A DNA stretch of 64,000 nt from Imperialibacter roseus (lineage in GTDB: Bacteria > Bacteroidota > Bacteroidia > Cytophagales > Cyclobacteriaceae): NCBI RefSeq assembly GCF_032999765.1, contig NZ_CP136051.1:5164501-5228500 (forward strand). The letters run 5' to 3'. Each line of letters begins with the position of its first letter. Within the stretch, counting starts at the first letter, position 1. The notes under the pieces are model-generated. The model made no database searches. It was not told where the DNA came from and worked only from the letters and a program-made list of their open reading frames with translations. The translations under genes were made by a program, and so were the position numbers. This document shows, piece after piece, positions 1 to 7,693 of the stretch.

Positions 1-875
1 AGGTGCTTGGGTATGCCGTCAACTGGCATGATATAGGGCAAGTTGATTTCGGTGCTAGCAGAGCTTGAAAGCTCAATTTTAGCTTTTTCAGCTGCTTCTT
101 TCAAACGCTGTAGCGCCATTGGATCCTTGCGGAGGTCGATGTTCTCGTCTTTCTTAAACTCTTCAGCCAGCCAGTCGATGATCAATGAGTCAAAGTCGTC
201 GCCACCCAGGTGAACATCACCATTGGTAGATTTCACCTCGAACACACCATCGCCAAGTTCAAGCACAGAAATATCGAATGTACCACCACCAAGGTCATAC
301 ACCGCAATGGTCATGTCCTTGTTTTTCTTATCAAGACCATAAGCCAGCGCAGCGGCAGTAGGCTCGTTGATAATTCTTTTCACATCAAGACCTGCGATCT
401 GTCCGGCTTCTTTGGTAGCCTGACGCTCCGCATCGTTGAAGTAGGCAGGCACAGTGATTACCGCTTCTTTCACTTCAGTACCCAGGTAATCCTCAGCTGT
501 AGACTTCATTTTCTGAAGAATCATTGCTGAAAGCTCTTGCGGAGTATAGTTACGATCACCAATTTTCACCCTTACAGTGTCATTGCTGCCTGATTCAAGA
601 CCGTATGATACATTTTTACGCTCGGCAGTTACTTCCGAGTATTTCTTACCCATGAAGCGCTTGACAGAGCTAACTGTATTTTGTGGGTTGGTGATGGCCT
701 GACGTTTAGCAGGATCGCCAACTTTGCGCTCGCCCTTGCCGTTGTCCAGGAAGGCTACAATTGAAGGGGTTGTCCTTCTTCCTTCGCTGTTAGGAATCAC
801 CACCGGCTCATTCCCTTCCATTACAGCGACGCAGGAGTTAGTCGTTCCTAAGTCAATTCCAATAATTTTTCCCAT
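1..875 (-). CDS. dnaK: Molecular chaperone DnaK (Hsp70), 5' part only
   Basis: ATP-dependent Hsp70 chaperone that folds and protects cytosolic proteins with DnaJ and GrpE. The visible 291 residues are most of the N-terminal nucleotide-binding domain; the rest of the gene lies beyond the left edge. The start at 873-875 gives [18 protein letters not shown], the phosphate-1 signature at residues 6-18. Later come [10 protein letters not shown], the [12 protein letters not shown] segment, the second phosphate signature [12 protein letters not shown] and [14 protein letters not shown], all diagnostic of Hsp70. No partner chaperone gene is visible upstream, where the next gene on the same strand is a nitrilase-like protein 108 bp away, so dnaK probably has its own promoter. 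Identity is secure; only the C-terminal substrate-binding part is unseen. Confidence 0.97.
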   Translation of the reverse strand, partial: MGKIIGIDLGTTNSCVAVMEGNEPVVIPNSEGRRTTPSIVAFLDNGKGERKVGDPAKRQAITNPQNTVSSVKRFMGKKYSEVTAERKNVSYGLESGSNDTVRVKIGDRNYTPQELSAMILQKMKSTAEDYLGTEVKEAVITVPAYFNDAERQATKEAGQIAGLDVKRIINEPTAAALAYGLDKKNKDMTIAVYDLGGGTFDISVLELGDGVFEVKSTNGDVHLGGDDFDSLIIDWLAEEFKKDENIDLRKDPMALQRLKEAAEKAKIELSSSASTEINLPYIMPVDGIPKH

Positions 876-922
876 GATTATGTATTTTATTCCTTTAAAT
901 TTTCAATCCGTACTCACTTAGC

Positions 923-942
923 TAAACAAGGGTTGTGCCAAG
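923..942 (-). promoter_or_regulatory. Candidate sigma-54-type (-24/-12) element upstream of dnaK
   Basis: Read on the minus strand, the segment is CTTGGCACAACCCTTGTTTA. It matches the RpoN consensus TTGGCAC-N5-TTGC with correct spacing, except that the -12 GC is GT. It lies about 50 bp upstream of the dnaK start, in the only intergenic space available. No TAnnTTTG housekeeping -7 box is obvious in the same gap. The match could be chance; nothing else in the window supports RpoN control. Confidence 0.3.
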
Positions 943-983
943 TGGTTTTTAAGGGAATAGTTGTGACAAGATGTCAGAATTAC

Positions 984-2126
984 CTAAAACTGCAGATTAA
1001 CAATGGCAGCCCCATCTGCAGGAATTTCGATCATTTCGGGCTGGCCTTCAGACAGCACAAGGGGGTTTCCGTTGGTGCCAAGGTTCCATAGCTGGCCTCT
1101 CAGAAAAATGTTGAGCCCCGTTTGGATGCCAAATTCCGGTGCCCGACCGAGCATGCCATATTTCTGCCAGGCTTGACCTTCTGTCAGTGTGCCGATGTCA
1201 TCGGGACTGACATTGGCAGGAGGCTGGCCTCCATTGTATCCCTTCCATGGTTGGTTCCACACATTTTCCCCAGCCAAAAAAGAGGGCACCACCACAAAAT
1301 CGACTTCCTTGTCGGCGATGACCCTATATGCATCATCATACCATGAATCCGCACAGATCAACGTCGCTACCTTCCCGGCCGACGTACCAACTACAGGCAG
1401 TTGGCTACTATTTCCGGCCACGATAAAAGCCGTTTCCTCGGATGTCAAAAAATTCTTCACTGTAAGGGGAGCCATCAACTTACCCGTTGCATCAAATGTG
1501 GCCGAAACGTTAATCAAGGGCCCTCTACCCACCCGCAGCACGCCAGCTTCTACCGATGGCGAAGGCAAAACAATGGATCCTGCCACCACCGTTGCCTTGT
1601 ATTCAGCCGCCAGCCTGCTAAACACCTGCTGATAAGCCTCTGCCATTTCAACTGCCTTCAATGAAAAAAGAGCTGCCACAGCCCGATCCCTGGCATCCGA
1701 CGCAAAATAGTTGGTAAGGAAAGAAATCGGATGAGAGTACGCCGCAGTACTTAGTGCATCTTCAGCCTTTTCTTCCGTATACACCGAGGCCTTTTCGCCA
1801 ATGGCCACCAGCCACGTGCCTATGTATTCCGGAAAGACTACTACGGTTGCCGACGTGAAACAGCCATTTTTCTTTGCAATGGAAAGATAGCGGTTCAACT
1901 TAGCATAGAGCGCATCGGCCGATCGGTAGTCTGCCGGCACCATATAGGGCTGAATGCCAACGATATTGCCTTTGGTGTAGGTGCCCGCTTTGACAAAAAC
2001 AGAGCGCTCCGATGTCATTTCAAAGTCGGCGTACGACCTATCGGACTGAATCCACCAATAGTAGCATCCACAAAGAACTAAAAAAACCAGCCCGGCACTG
2101 AGTAATAAATTTCTACCTTTGAGCAT
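984..2126 (-). CDS. Membrane-anchored carbon-nitrogen hydrolase (nitrilase superfamily)
   Basis: Predicted C-N hydrolase acting on amide or nitrile bonds of an unknown substrate. The N-terminus has a hydrophobic segment (about residues 7-25) with cysteines at 19 and 21 just before the mature chain, so it is either a lipoprotein or N-terminally anchored and faces the periplasm. The Glu-Lys-Cys triad is visible: Glu100 in VVVFPEYIG, Lys224 in TVKNFLTSE and Cys258 in ATLICADSWYDD. At 380 residues it is longer than a minimal nitrilase domain (about 270) because of the anchor and an insert at residues 110-160. It is divergent from the pseudouridine synthase gene with only 12 bp between the start codons. 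The superfamily is clear but the substrate cannot be told. Confidence 0.8.
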   Translation of the reverse strand: MLKGRNLLLSAGLVFLVLCGCYYWWIQSDRSYADFEMTSERSVFVKAGTYTKGNIVGIQPYMVPADYRSADALYAKLNRYLSIAKKNGCFTSATVVVFPEYIGTWLVAIGEKASVYTEEKAEDALSTAAYSHPISFLTNYFASDARDRAVAALFSLKAVEMAEAYQQVFSRLAAEYKATVVAGSIVLPSPSVEAGVLRVGRGPLINVSATFDATGKLMAPLTVKNFLTSEETAFIVAGNSSQLPVVGTSAGKVATLICADSWYDDAYRVIADKEVDFVVVPSFLAGENVWNQPWKGYNGGQPPANVSPDDIGTLTEGQAWQKYGMLGRAPEFGIQTGLNIFLRGQLWNLGTNGNPLVLSEGQPEMIEIPADGAAIVNLQF

Positions 2127-2138
2127 TATAAAAAACTT

Positions 2139-2816
2139 GTGGATTTTAGAAAACTAATTCTGTTCGAAGATAACCACTTGCTCATCGTGAACAAACCCGG
2201 TGGCATGTTGGTGCAGGGAGATGACACCGGCGACGATTCACTTGTGGATTATGCAAAAGCCTATGTTAAGGAAAAGTATAACAAACCGGGCCTTGTTTTT
2301 ATGGGGCTGGTGCATAGGATAGACCGGCCGGTAAGCGGCGTGGTGATGCTGGCCAAAACGTCTAAGGCTTTGGAGCGGATGACTAAGGCCTTCAGAGAAA
2401 GAACCATCGAGAAGATATACTGGGCCGTGGTTACCAGACGACCTCCCAAGGAGGAAGCCACGTTGGTTCACTGGCTCGAGAAAGACTCAAAAAAAAATAC
2501 CGTAACTGCTTACAACAAAGAAAAAGGCAGTGCACAGCGCTCCGAGTTGTCGTTCAAAGTTCTGAAGGTATTCCACGACTATTGTCTGCTTGAAGTAAGG
2601 CCGGTGACTGGCCGACCTCACCAGATAAGGGCTCAGCTGGGCAAGATGGGTTGCCCCATTAAAGGTGATCGTAAATATGGTCAGCAGTTTCCGAACGAGG
2701 ATTCCTGTATCAACTTACACGCAAAAACATTGATATTTGCTCATCCGGTTACAAAAGAAACAATGACAGTGGACGCTCCGTTACCTATCAAAAGTTATTG
2801 GCAGGCAGTTTCATGA
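2139..2816 (+). CDS. RluA-family RNA pseudouridine synthase
   Basis: Isomerises uridine to pseudouridine in rRNA or tRNA. The catalytic motif is present as HRID (residues 59-62, Asp62 the nucleophile) within GLVHRIDRPVSGVVMLAKT, and the family C-terminal motif is seen as TGRPHQIRAQL. At 225 residues there is no N-terminal S4 domain, so it belongs to the short RluA/RluC-catalytic-domain type rather than full-length RluD. The start is GTG at 2139, giving MDFRKLILFEDNHLL, which aligns with the usual family opening. Its stop overlaps the next gene's ATG (ATGA), suggesting translational coupling. The target nucleotide cannot be assigned, so no symbol is given. Confidence 0.9.
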   Translation: MDFRKLILFEDNHLLIVNKPGGMLVQGDDTGDDSLVDYAKAYVKEKYNKPGLVFMGLVHRIDRPVSGVVMLAKTSKALERMTKAFRERTIEKIYWAVVTRRPPKEEATLVHWLEKDSKKNTVTAYNKEKGSAQRSELSFKVLKVFHDYCLLEVRPVTGRPHQIRAQLGKMGCPIKGDRKYGQQFPNEDSCINLHAKTLIFAHPVTKETMTVDAPLPIKSYWQAVS

Positions 2817-3130
2817 GTAAAGAAAAGGAAAGCTGGTTAACCCGACTACAGGACAGATGGAACCTGAAAAGCGGCTGGCAGGTAGCAATAGTGTTGATTG
2901 TATTTGCCTGCACTGGCTTTACAGTGCTTTTTTTGAAAAAGCCTCTCTTCCGCCTTATCCACGCCTCGGAGGAATACTACACCTTGCTGACAATTCTTTA
3001 CTACATCCTGATACTGCCCATCTACAACCTCATTCTACTTTTCTACGGCTTCATTTTTGGGCAGTTCAATTTCTTTTGGGAATTCGAAAAAAGAATGTTT
3101 AGAAGAATTAGTGGGAAAAGGCCTGAGTAA
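2813..3130 (+). CDS. Small two-TM membrane protein (DUF6787-like)
   Basis: A 105-residue protein with two hydrophobic spans, about residues 22-42 (VAIVLIVFACTGFTVLFL) and 57-83 (LLTILYYILILPIYNLILLFYG), and a basic C-terminus. The composition and the NFFWEFEKRMFRR ending resemble the uncharacterised Bacteroidota family DUF6787; this is from memory of the family, not a search. I start it at 2813, where ATG overlaps the TGA of the pseudouridine synthase, rather than at an earlier in-frame non-ATG codon at 2798. Function unknown; the coupling to an RNA-modification gene may only reflect operon packing. Confidence 0.7.
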   Translation: MSKEKESWLTRLQDRWNLKSGWQVAIVLIVFACTGFTVLFLKKPLFRLIHASEEYYTLLTILYYILILPIYNLILLFYGFIFGQFNFFWEFEKRMFRRISGKRPE

Positions 3131-3173
3131 AAGTCATACCCCCTGCAACTACGAACGCCTTTAACTTACCCGC

Positions 3174-3665
3174 CTATTTGGCTATCCCCTGAGACTTAAG
3201 GTATTCGACCACCTCCAATGCTGCCTCTCCTCCCATCACAGCATGTTTCATCAGAGTAATGCCATGAGGCCCAGCGCTGGTGAGTGAGGCTGGATAGGTT
3301 GCCACAATCATTTTCACTAAATCCAGCTTTCCCATCATGGCCGCCGTGAAGATGTCCAGTCTTGCTCCTCTATCTATTAAATACTGAGCAATATCCGGCC
3401 TTCCCATGTGCGAAGCCCCGCCCAGGGCGGTCTCATAGTCGCCATTTCCCCAATCCCAGGTTGCATTAAGTATTGTCGGTATTTCCGCTAGCATCTGTTT
3501 GGTGCCCTCCAGGTCAGAATGGCCTTTGGAAACGAAATCTTTCACCAGCGCACTATCGATGGGTGTTGGCCTGTTCTGCGCCGTGCCGCCAATGGCCGAT
3601 ATTCCCGGAATTAGAAGTGCTGAACTTGCAACAGCCCTTTTAATAAAGTTCTTTCTTGTTAGCAT
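3174..3665 (-). CDS. Exported ankyrin-repeat protein
   Basis: A 163-residue protein with an N-terminal export signal: basic TRKNFIKR followed by a hydrophobic stretch (AVASSALLIPGISAIGG) and a likely cleavage site near residue 29. The charged RKxFxKR start resembles the Tat signals of this phylum, where the second Arg is often Lys. The mature part contains ankyrin-like units (ETALGGASHMGRPDIAQYLIDRGARLD, split by FTAAMMGKLDLVKMIV, and ITLMKHAVMGGEAALEVVEYL). Ankyrin proteins mediate protein contacts; no catalytic motif is visible. It stands alone between convergent and same-strand neighbours, so its partner is unknown. Confidence 0.7.
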   Translation of the reverse strand: MLTRKNFIKRAVASSALLIPGISAIGGTAQNRPTPIDSALVKDFVSKGHSDLEGTKQMLAEIPTILNATWDWGNGDYETALGGASHMGRPDIAQYLIDRGARLDIFTAAMMGKLDLVKMIVATYPASLTSAGPHGITLMKHAVMGGEAALEVVEYLKSQGIAK

Positions 3666-3774
3666 AAGTAATCGAGATTAGCCCTGGTACCTATACGGCA
3701 TTGATTACTAGCCAGTTAACGCAATTACAGGAAAGGTATATATCACGATGAAAGTGACAGTATGGTGGTGCTGA

Positions 3775-4986
3775 TCAGGCAGCGACCCCATTGAAAGGAT
3801 TGAAACTCCGCCTCGATACACCCATGCCTACGGCACGAACAACGGCCTTATCCCCATGCTTTTGACGAAGCTTGTCCATGGCCTGGTAGAGCTTGATACC
3901 CTCTTCGGTGTCTTCAAAAAGGTTGATCTGGTAGTTGCCATGCACCAGGCTGCTGAACCGAACGCCAATTAAGCGAATGAGCATCCTTCGACTGTAAGCT
4001 TTTTTGAAAAGCTCTTTCACCATCGGTATCAGTACGTGATCTGCAGAGGTGTACGGCATTTTCCGCTGCAGGGTATGGGTATCGAAATCGGAGTAGCGAA
4101 TTTTTACGGTAACGCAAGAGGTCAGCTGCTGCTCCTTCCGAAGCTTGAACGCCAACTGCTCGGTCATCGCCACAAGAATCGATTCCAGCTTCTTCACATC
4201 GATGGTGTCGTGCTCAAAGGTGTTTTCCGTAGAAATAGACTTTCTCTCCGAGTAGGGAACAATCGGCGTACGATCTATGCCGTTTGCCTTTTCTGAAATC
4301 ACGATGCCCATCTTCCCAAAAACCGCCGCTAACATCTCCACCGGCACCTGCTGCAGTGTGTGGATTTTTTGCACACCCATTTTTCGCAATGTGTAGGCCG
4401 TCTTCTCCCCTACCATCGGAATTTTGTCAACCGTCAGAGGTGAAAGAAAGCCTTTTTCCGTCCCATATGCCACCTGCCGCTGCCCGTCGGGTTTTGACTC
4501 ATTGGTGGCCACCTTAGAAACTGTCTTATTTTCCGAAAGTCCAAAGGAAATAGGTAGGCCAGTCTCTTTTCTGATCCGTGCCTTTAGTTCCGTGGCGAGC
4601 TTCATGCAGCCAAAGAACTTTTCCATCCCAGTCAAATCAACATAAAACTCATCGATAGAAGACTTCTCATAGGATGGAACGGATTCGTGCACAATCTCGG
4701 TAACCATCTGAGAATATTGCGAATACCTTTCCATATCGCCACGGACGACGATAGCTTCGGGGCACAACTGTTTGGCCAGGCGCATGGGCATGGCGGAATG
4801 CACGCCAAATGCTCTGGCTTCGTAGCTGCAAGAAGCCACCACCCCCCGGTCGCTGCCGCCACCGATGAGCAGCGGCTTCCCAATGAAATAGTCGTTTTGC
4901 AGGCGCTCCACGGATACGAAGAAGCTGTCCAAATCCATATGGATAATAGAGCGATGATCAGTTGCAGGTGACCACATAGTTGCCAT
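3775..4986 (-). CDS. dinB: DNA polymerase IV (Y-family translesion polymerase)
   Basis: Error-prone polymerase that extends past damaged bases. Visible signatures are the metal-binding HMDLDSFFVSVE (Asp18) near the N-terminus, CSYEARAFGVHSAMP, the catalytic SSIDEFYVDLTG, the HhH-type segment at VDKIPMVGEKTAYTLRKMGV and the little-finger region ending SRRSFNPF. The 403-residue length suits bacterial DinB with a short C-terminal extension; no typical beta-clamp-binding motif stands out at the end. It lies 56 bp downstream of a 2H-phosphoesterase-like gene on the same strand. The only convincing promoter is upstream of that gene, so the two are probably co-transcribed and damage-regulated. Confidence 0.95.
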   Translation of the reverse strand: MATMWSPATDHRSIIHMDLDSFFVSVERLQNDYFIGKPLLIGGGSDRGVVASCSYEARAFGVHSAMPMRLAKQLCPEAIVVRGDMERYSQYSQMVTEIVHESVPSYEKSSIDEFYVDLTGMEKFFGCMKLATELKARIRKETGLPISFGLSENKTVSKVATNESKPDGQRQVAYGTEKGFLSPLTVDKIPMVGEKTAYTLRKMGVQKIHTLQQVPVEMLAAVFGKMGIVISEKANGIDRTPIVPYSERKSISTENTFEHDTIDVKKLESILVAMTEQLAFKLRKEQQLTSCVTVKIRYSDFDTHTLQRKMPYTSADHVLIPMVKELFKKAYSRRMLIRLIGVRFSSLVHGNYQINLFEDTEEGIKLYQAMDKLRQKHGDKAVVRAVGMGVSRRSFNPFNGVAA

Positions 4987-5042
4987 ACAGTTAATGATGA
5001 AAAGCCTCTTGAAAAGAGCCGACTAAAAAATAGGTGTGCTTG

Positions 5043-5675
5043 TTAGGCTACATGAGAAAACAAAGACATCTGGGGCTCATTTACCATCCAGACTTTTTCC
5101 TCAGGCCACTTCAAACTGACGGCAACTTTCTCCGTCAAAGAGATGGTTTCTACGAAGTCGTTCTTGCCATTGCCTATGTCTCTCAGCAAACGCACCTGAT
5201 CAACTGCAAAGGTCTCTCTATATTTTTGGTCGATGAATGTCTGGTGTACTTTCAAGAAGGCCTTCTGCTCAAACTCACTTCCAATGATCATGTGCGGATA
5301 TTTAGCAAACACAGGATCAATCACCCTTATGCCGAAGCTTTTGGCAGACTCTCTAAATTTCCGATAAAATAGCTGGTTGATCCGGGCCACCTGAGACCCA
5401 TTTCCTATCTTGAGGTAAATAGCTCTATTGCTCTTCAGGTAGCCAAATCCATTAAGCGAGATGTCGAATGAGTCTACAAAAACAGAGGCCTCCTTTAATG
5501 CCTTTGTAATAAGATGTTCGTTAGAGATGTCTGCCTGAAAAGAAAACAAACTAACGTGAGGATGGGAATTGTAGAACTTGTACTGCCCAAACTCGTCAAG
5601 TATTTGTGCTTTACGATCCCTCACGTAGTCCGTTATGGACTGGGAAGGATATATCTGAATTTTGTATGTCACCAT
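5043..5675 (-). CDS. 2H phosphoesterase / 2'-5' RNA ligase-like protein
   Basis: A 210-residue soluble protein with the layout of the 2H superfamily (cyclic phosphodiesterases, LigT, tRNA-end processing enzymes). Two histidine motifs lie about 88 residues apart: HVSLF (His40) and HMIIGS (His128). In active members each motif is HxT/S; the first fits, but the second has Ile where Ser or Thr is expected, so activity may be altered. The start is firm: AGGAGGT lies 4 nt before the ATG, a rare strong Shine-Dalgarno in this phylum. It leads an apparent operon with dinB and is preceded by a promoter-operator. A role in nucleic-acid repair or RNA ends is inferred only from the neighbour. Confidence 0.6.
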   Translation of the reverse strand: MVTYKIQIYPSQSITDYVRDRKAQILDEFGQYKFYNSHPHVSLFSFQADISNEHLITKALKEASVFVDSFDISLNGFGYLKSNRAIYLKIGNGSQVARINQLFYRKFRESAKSFGIRVIDPVFAKYPHMIIGSEFEQKAFLKVHQTFIDQKYRETFAVDQVRLLRDIGNGKNDFVETISLTEKVAVSLKWPEEKVWMVNEPQMSLFSHVA

Positions 5676-5679
5676 AATT

Positions 5680-5686
5680 ACCTCCT
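5680..5686 (-). promoter_or_regulatory. Strong Shine-Dalgarno site of the 2H-dinB unit
   Basis: Minus-strand AGGAGGT ends 4 nt before the ATG at 5675. Most starts in this window lack a recognisable Shine-Dalgarno sequence, as is usual in Bacteroidota, so this full match stands out. It fixes the start codon and hints at high translation or an acquired cassette. Confidence 0.7.
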
Positions 5687-5689
5687 TTT

Positions 5690-5727
5690 ATGCTATCAAA
5701 TATAGCATCAGAGAATTATAATGTCAA
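5690..5727 (-). promoter_or_regulatory. Promoter with palindromic operator over the -7 box (2H-dinB)
   Basis: On the minus strand there is a TTG (5727-5725), then 20 bp, then TATATTTG (5704-5697), an exact fit to the Bacteroidota promoter form TTG-N19/20-TAnnTTTG. The -7 box sits inside a perfect inverted repeat: ATGCTAT (5690-5696), a 5-bp centre, ATAGCAT (5702-5708). A dimeric repressor bound there would block the promoter. Because dinB is the second gene, a LexA-like or S24-type repressor is a natural but unproven candidate. The palindrome could also form a small hairpin in the leader RNA if transcription starts further upstream. Confidence 0.65.
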
Positions 5728-5828
5728 TATATTTAGTAAAAATGATTTTAATTTTAGCAAGCATGCCGCTAGGGCACTGAAATGAGTCGTTTTGAATGGC
5801 AAAAATTAGACTTCCACCAACTTCTAAC

Positions 5829-5836
5829 TATCTTTA
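5829..5836 (+). promoter_or_regulatory. Candidate -7 box of the DUF433/DUF5615 pair
   Basis: TATCTTTA matches TAnnTTTG at 7 of 8 consensus-relevant positions and ends 18 bp before the antitoxin ATG. The same ten bases TATCTTTAAT occur at 40164-40173 just before the second antitoxin gene. No good TTG -33 partner is seen. Confidence 0.3.
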
Positions 5837-5854
5837 ATTAGCAATCAATGACGG

Positions 5855-6079
5855 ATGATAGAGTATTCAAAATATATTACGATTAACCCCGACCAACGTT
5901 CCGGGCAACCTTGCATTAGGGGGATGCGGATAACTGTTTATGATATTCTTGGTTATTTGGCCGCAGGGGATTCAATGGAAGATATCCTGGAAAATTTCCC
6001 CATGCTAACAAGAGACGACATTCTTGCAAGTTTAGCCTATGCCGCAGATTCAGAGAAAAGACTACAATTGACAGTCTAA
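5855..6079 (+). CDS. DUF433 antitoxin of a DUF433-DUF5615 toxin-antitoxin pair
   Basis: A 74-residue protein with the DUF433 pattern: ITINPDQRSGQPCIRGMRI, then TVYDILGYLAAGDSMEDILENFP, then LTRDDILASLAYAAD. This family is a small winged-helix-like domain known as the antitoxin partner of DUF5615 (PIN-like) toxins. It probably neutralises the downstream protein and represses its own promoter by binding DNA. The toxin ATG follows 14 bp after this stop. The ATG at 5855 is preferred; another ATG 7 bp upstream is in a different frame. Confidence 0.88.
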   Translation: MIEYSKYITINPDQRSGQPCIRGMRITVYDILGYLAAGDSMEDILENFPMLTRDDILASLAYAADSEKRLQLTV

Positions 6080-6093
6080 GAGCAACCTAAGCA

Positions 6094-6420
6094 ATGCTCC
6101 TTATTGACAATAACCTTTCAACATTGCTAAAAAACATACTGGTTCCTCACTTTGCTGGAACTCAGCATGTCTATGATATTAATCTCGGCACAGCAAGTGA
6201 CACAACAATTTGGCAGTTCGCAAAAGATAATGGCCACACCATTCTGACAAAAGATAAAGATTTCTATTTCCGTGTTAGTCTGAAGGGTGCTCCTCCCAAA
6301 GTCATTTGGATTACACGAGGCAATTGTGGAAACAGAGAGCTGATTCGCCTTGTAAAAAGCCACATAAAAGACATACAGAGCTTTATTGACTCAGACAGGC
6401 ACCTTTTGGTTATCCAATAG
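6094..6420 (+). CDS. DUF5615 PIN-like toxin (predicted RNase)
   Basis: A 108-residue protein of the Mut7-C/DUF5615 type, a compact PIN-like nuclease fold. Acidic residues expected at the metal site are visible: Asp in MLLIDNNLS (residue 5), Asp in VYDINLGTASDTTIW and the paired aspartates in ILTKDKDFYFRV, followed by the family PKVIWITRGNCGNREL segment. It is co-transcribed with the DUF433 gene. The likely activity is cleavage of RNA, stopping growth when the antitoxin is lost. Its stop lies 19 bp from the convergent end of nuoD with no terminator between, so read-through antisense to nuoD is possible. Confidence 0.85.
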   Translation: MLLIDNNLSTLLKNILVPHFAGTQHVYDINLGTASDTTIWQFAKDNGHTILTKDKDFYFRVSLKGAPPKVIWITRGNCGNRELIRLVKSHIKDIQSFIDSDRHLLVIQ

Positions 6421-6439
6421 TCTCCACTTGACCATCTTT

Positions 6440-7654
6440 CTACCTGTCCACTTCGCCCAGCACAAAATCTACTGAGCCAACAATAGCGATGAAGTCGGCG
6501 ATAAGCACGCCCCTCGATATTTCAGGAACGACCGACAAGTTGGAGAAACAGCACGAGCGGGCCTTGCAGCGAACCGGCACATCACTCCGGCCATCGGCAC
6601 GAAAATAAAAGCCAAGCTCTCCCTTTGGGTTTTCTGCACGAACATAGAAGTCCTGCGCCTGGGGCCTGATCTTTTTCGGAACCATGGCTCGTGGATCATA
6701 ATCACGGGTTCGCTTGTGCTCTTTGGTGAGCATTTCCAGGCACTGTTCAATGATCTTGACAGATTCCTCACACTCCCTGTAGCGCACCCACGTCCTATCC
6801 CAGCAGTCGCCCACTGTTCCGACGGTACCTTCTCCCACAGGGATTTCAAAATCAAGCTGTGGGTAAACGCTATAACCGTCTATCCGGCGAAGATCAAAGC
6901 GCAACCCCGACGCACGGAGCATGGGGCCAGTCACCCCGTAGTTAATAGCCAGGTCACGGGACAGCACCCCTACATTGGCGGTACGCTCAACGTAGATTTT
7001 ATTGTTCAGCAACAGGTCTCTCGTTTCCACCAACTTCGGTTTGAGGTAGGTGACAAATTCCTTGCAGCGCTCTTCGAAACCCACGGGTAGATCGTAGAAC
7101 AGGCCGCCAACCCATATGTAGTTGTAGAGCATGCGGGCGCCGCTGACCCATTCCAGCATACGCAGGATATGTTCCCGGTCACGCATCATCCAGAGGAAGG
7201 GGGTTACGGCGCCAATATCAAGCCCGTAGGTGCCAATAGCCACAAAGTGAGAAGCCAACCGGTTAAGCTCAGCCATGAGCACCCGGATGTATTCAGTCCT
7301 TTTTGGAATATCGTTTTCAATGCCGAGCATACGCTCCACGCCCATTACATAGGCATGCTCATTGTTCATGGCACCTACATAGTCGAGCCTGTCGACATAG
7401 GGAATGACCTGATTGAATGGCATGCTCTCAGCGTGCTTTTCGAAGCAGCGGTGCAAATAACCCAGGTGAGGCACCACATCGACCACCACCTCGCCATCGG
7501 TAATCACTTCAAACCGCAAAACACCATGCGTAGATGGATGCTGCGGGCCGATATTGATCAACATTTGCTCCTCCGTCAGGTCTTCCGGCTTATACTTCGT
7601 GGGCTCTGAGGCTTCTAGGTGCCTGGGGTCGTATGTGTATTGAACGGTGCTCAA
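6440..7654 (-). CDS. nuoD: NADH-quinone oxidoreductase subunit D
   Basis: Peripheral-arm subunit of respiratory complex I that helps form the quinone-binding cavity with NuoB. The 404-residue protein shows the 49-kDa-subunit signatures NIGPQHPSTHGVLRF, HLGYLHRCFEK, YVDRLDYVGAMNNEHAY and the C-terminal GVLIADFIAIVGSVDFVLGEVDR. It is a stand-alone NuoD, not a NuoCD fusion. It is the last gene of nuoABCD here; instead of nuoE the next locus downstream is a convergent toxin-antitoxin pair. The start ATG at 7654 lies 39 bp after nuoC. Confidence 0.97.
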   Translation of the reverse strand: MSTVQYTYDPRHLEASEPTKYKPEDLTEEQMLINIGPQHPSTHGVLRFEVITDGEVVVDVVPHLGYLHRCFEKHAESMPFNQVIPYVDRLDYVGAMNNEHAYVMGVERMLGIENDIPKRTEYIRVLMAELNRLASHFVAIGTYGLDIGAVTPFLWMMRDREHILRMLEWVSGARMLYNYIWVGGLFYDLPVGFEERCKEFVTYLKPKLVETRDLLLNNKIYVERTANVGVLSRDLAINYGVTGPMLRASGLRFDLRRIDGYSVYPQLDFEIPVGEGTVGTVGDCWDRTWVRYRECEESVKIIEQCLEMLTKEHKRTRDYDPRAMVPKKIRPQAQDFYVRAENPKGELGFYFRADGRSDVPVRCKARSCCFSNLSVVPEISRGVLIADFIAIVGSVDFVLGEVDR

Positions 7655-7693
7655 ATGGATACCTGCTATTAGTTAGTCGTGTTCTGATTATCG

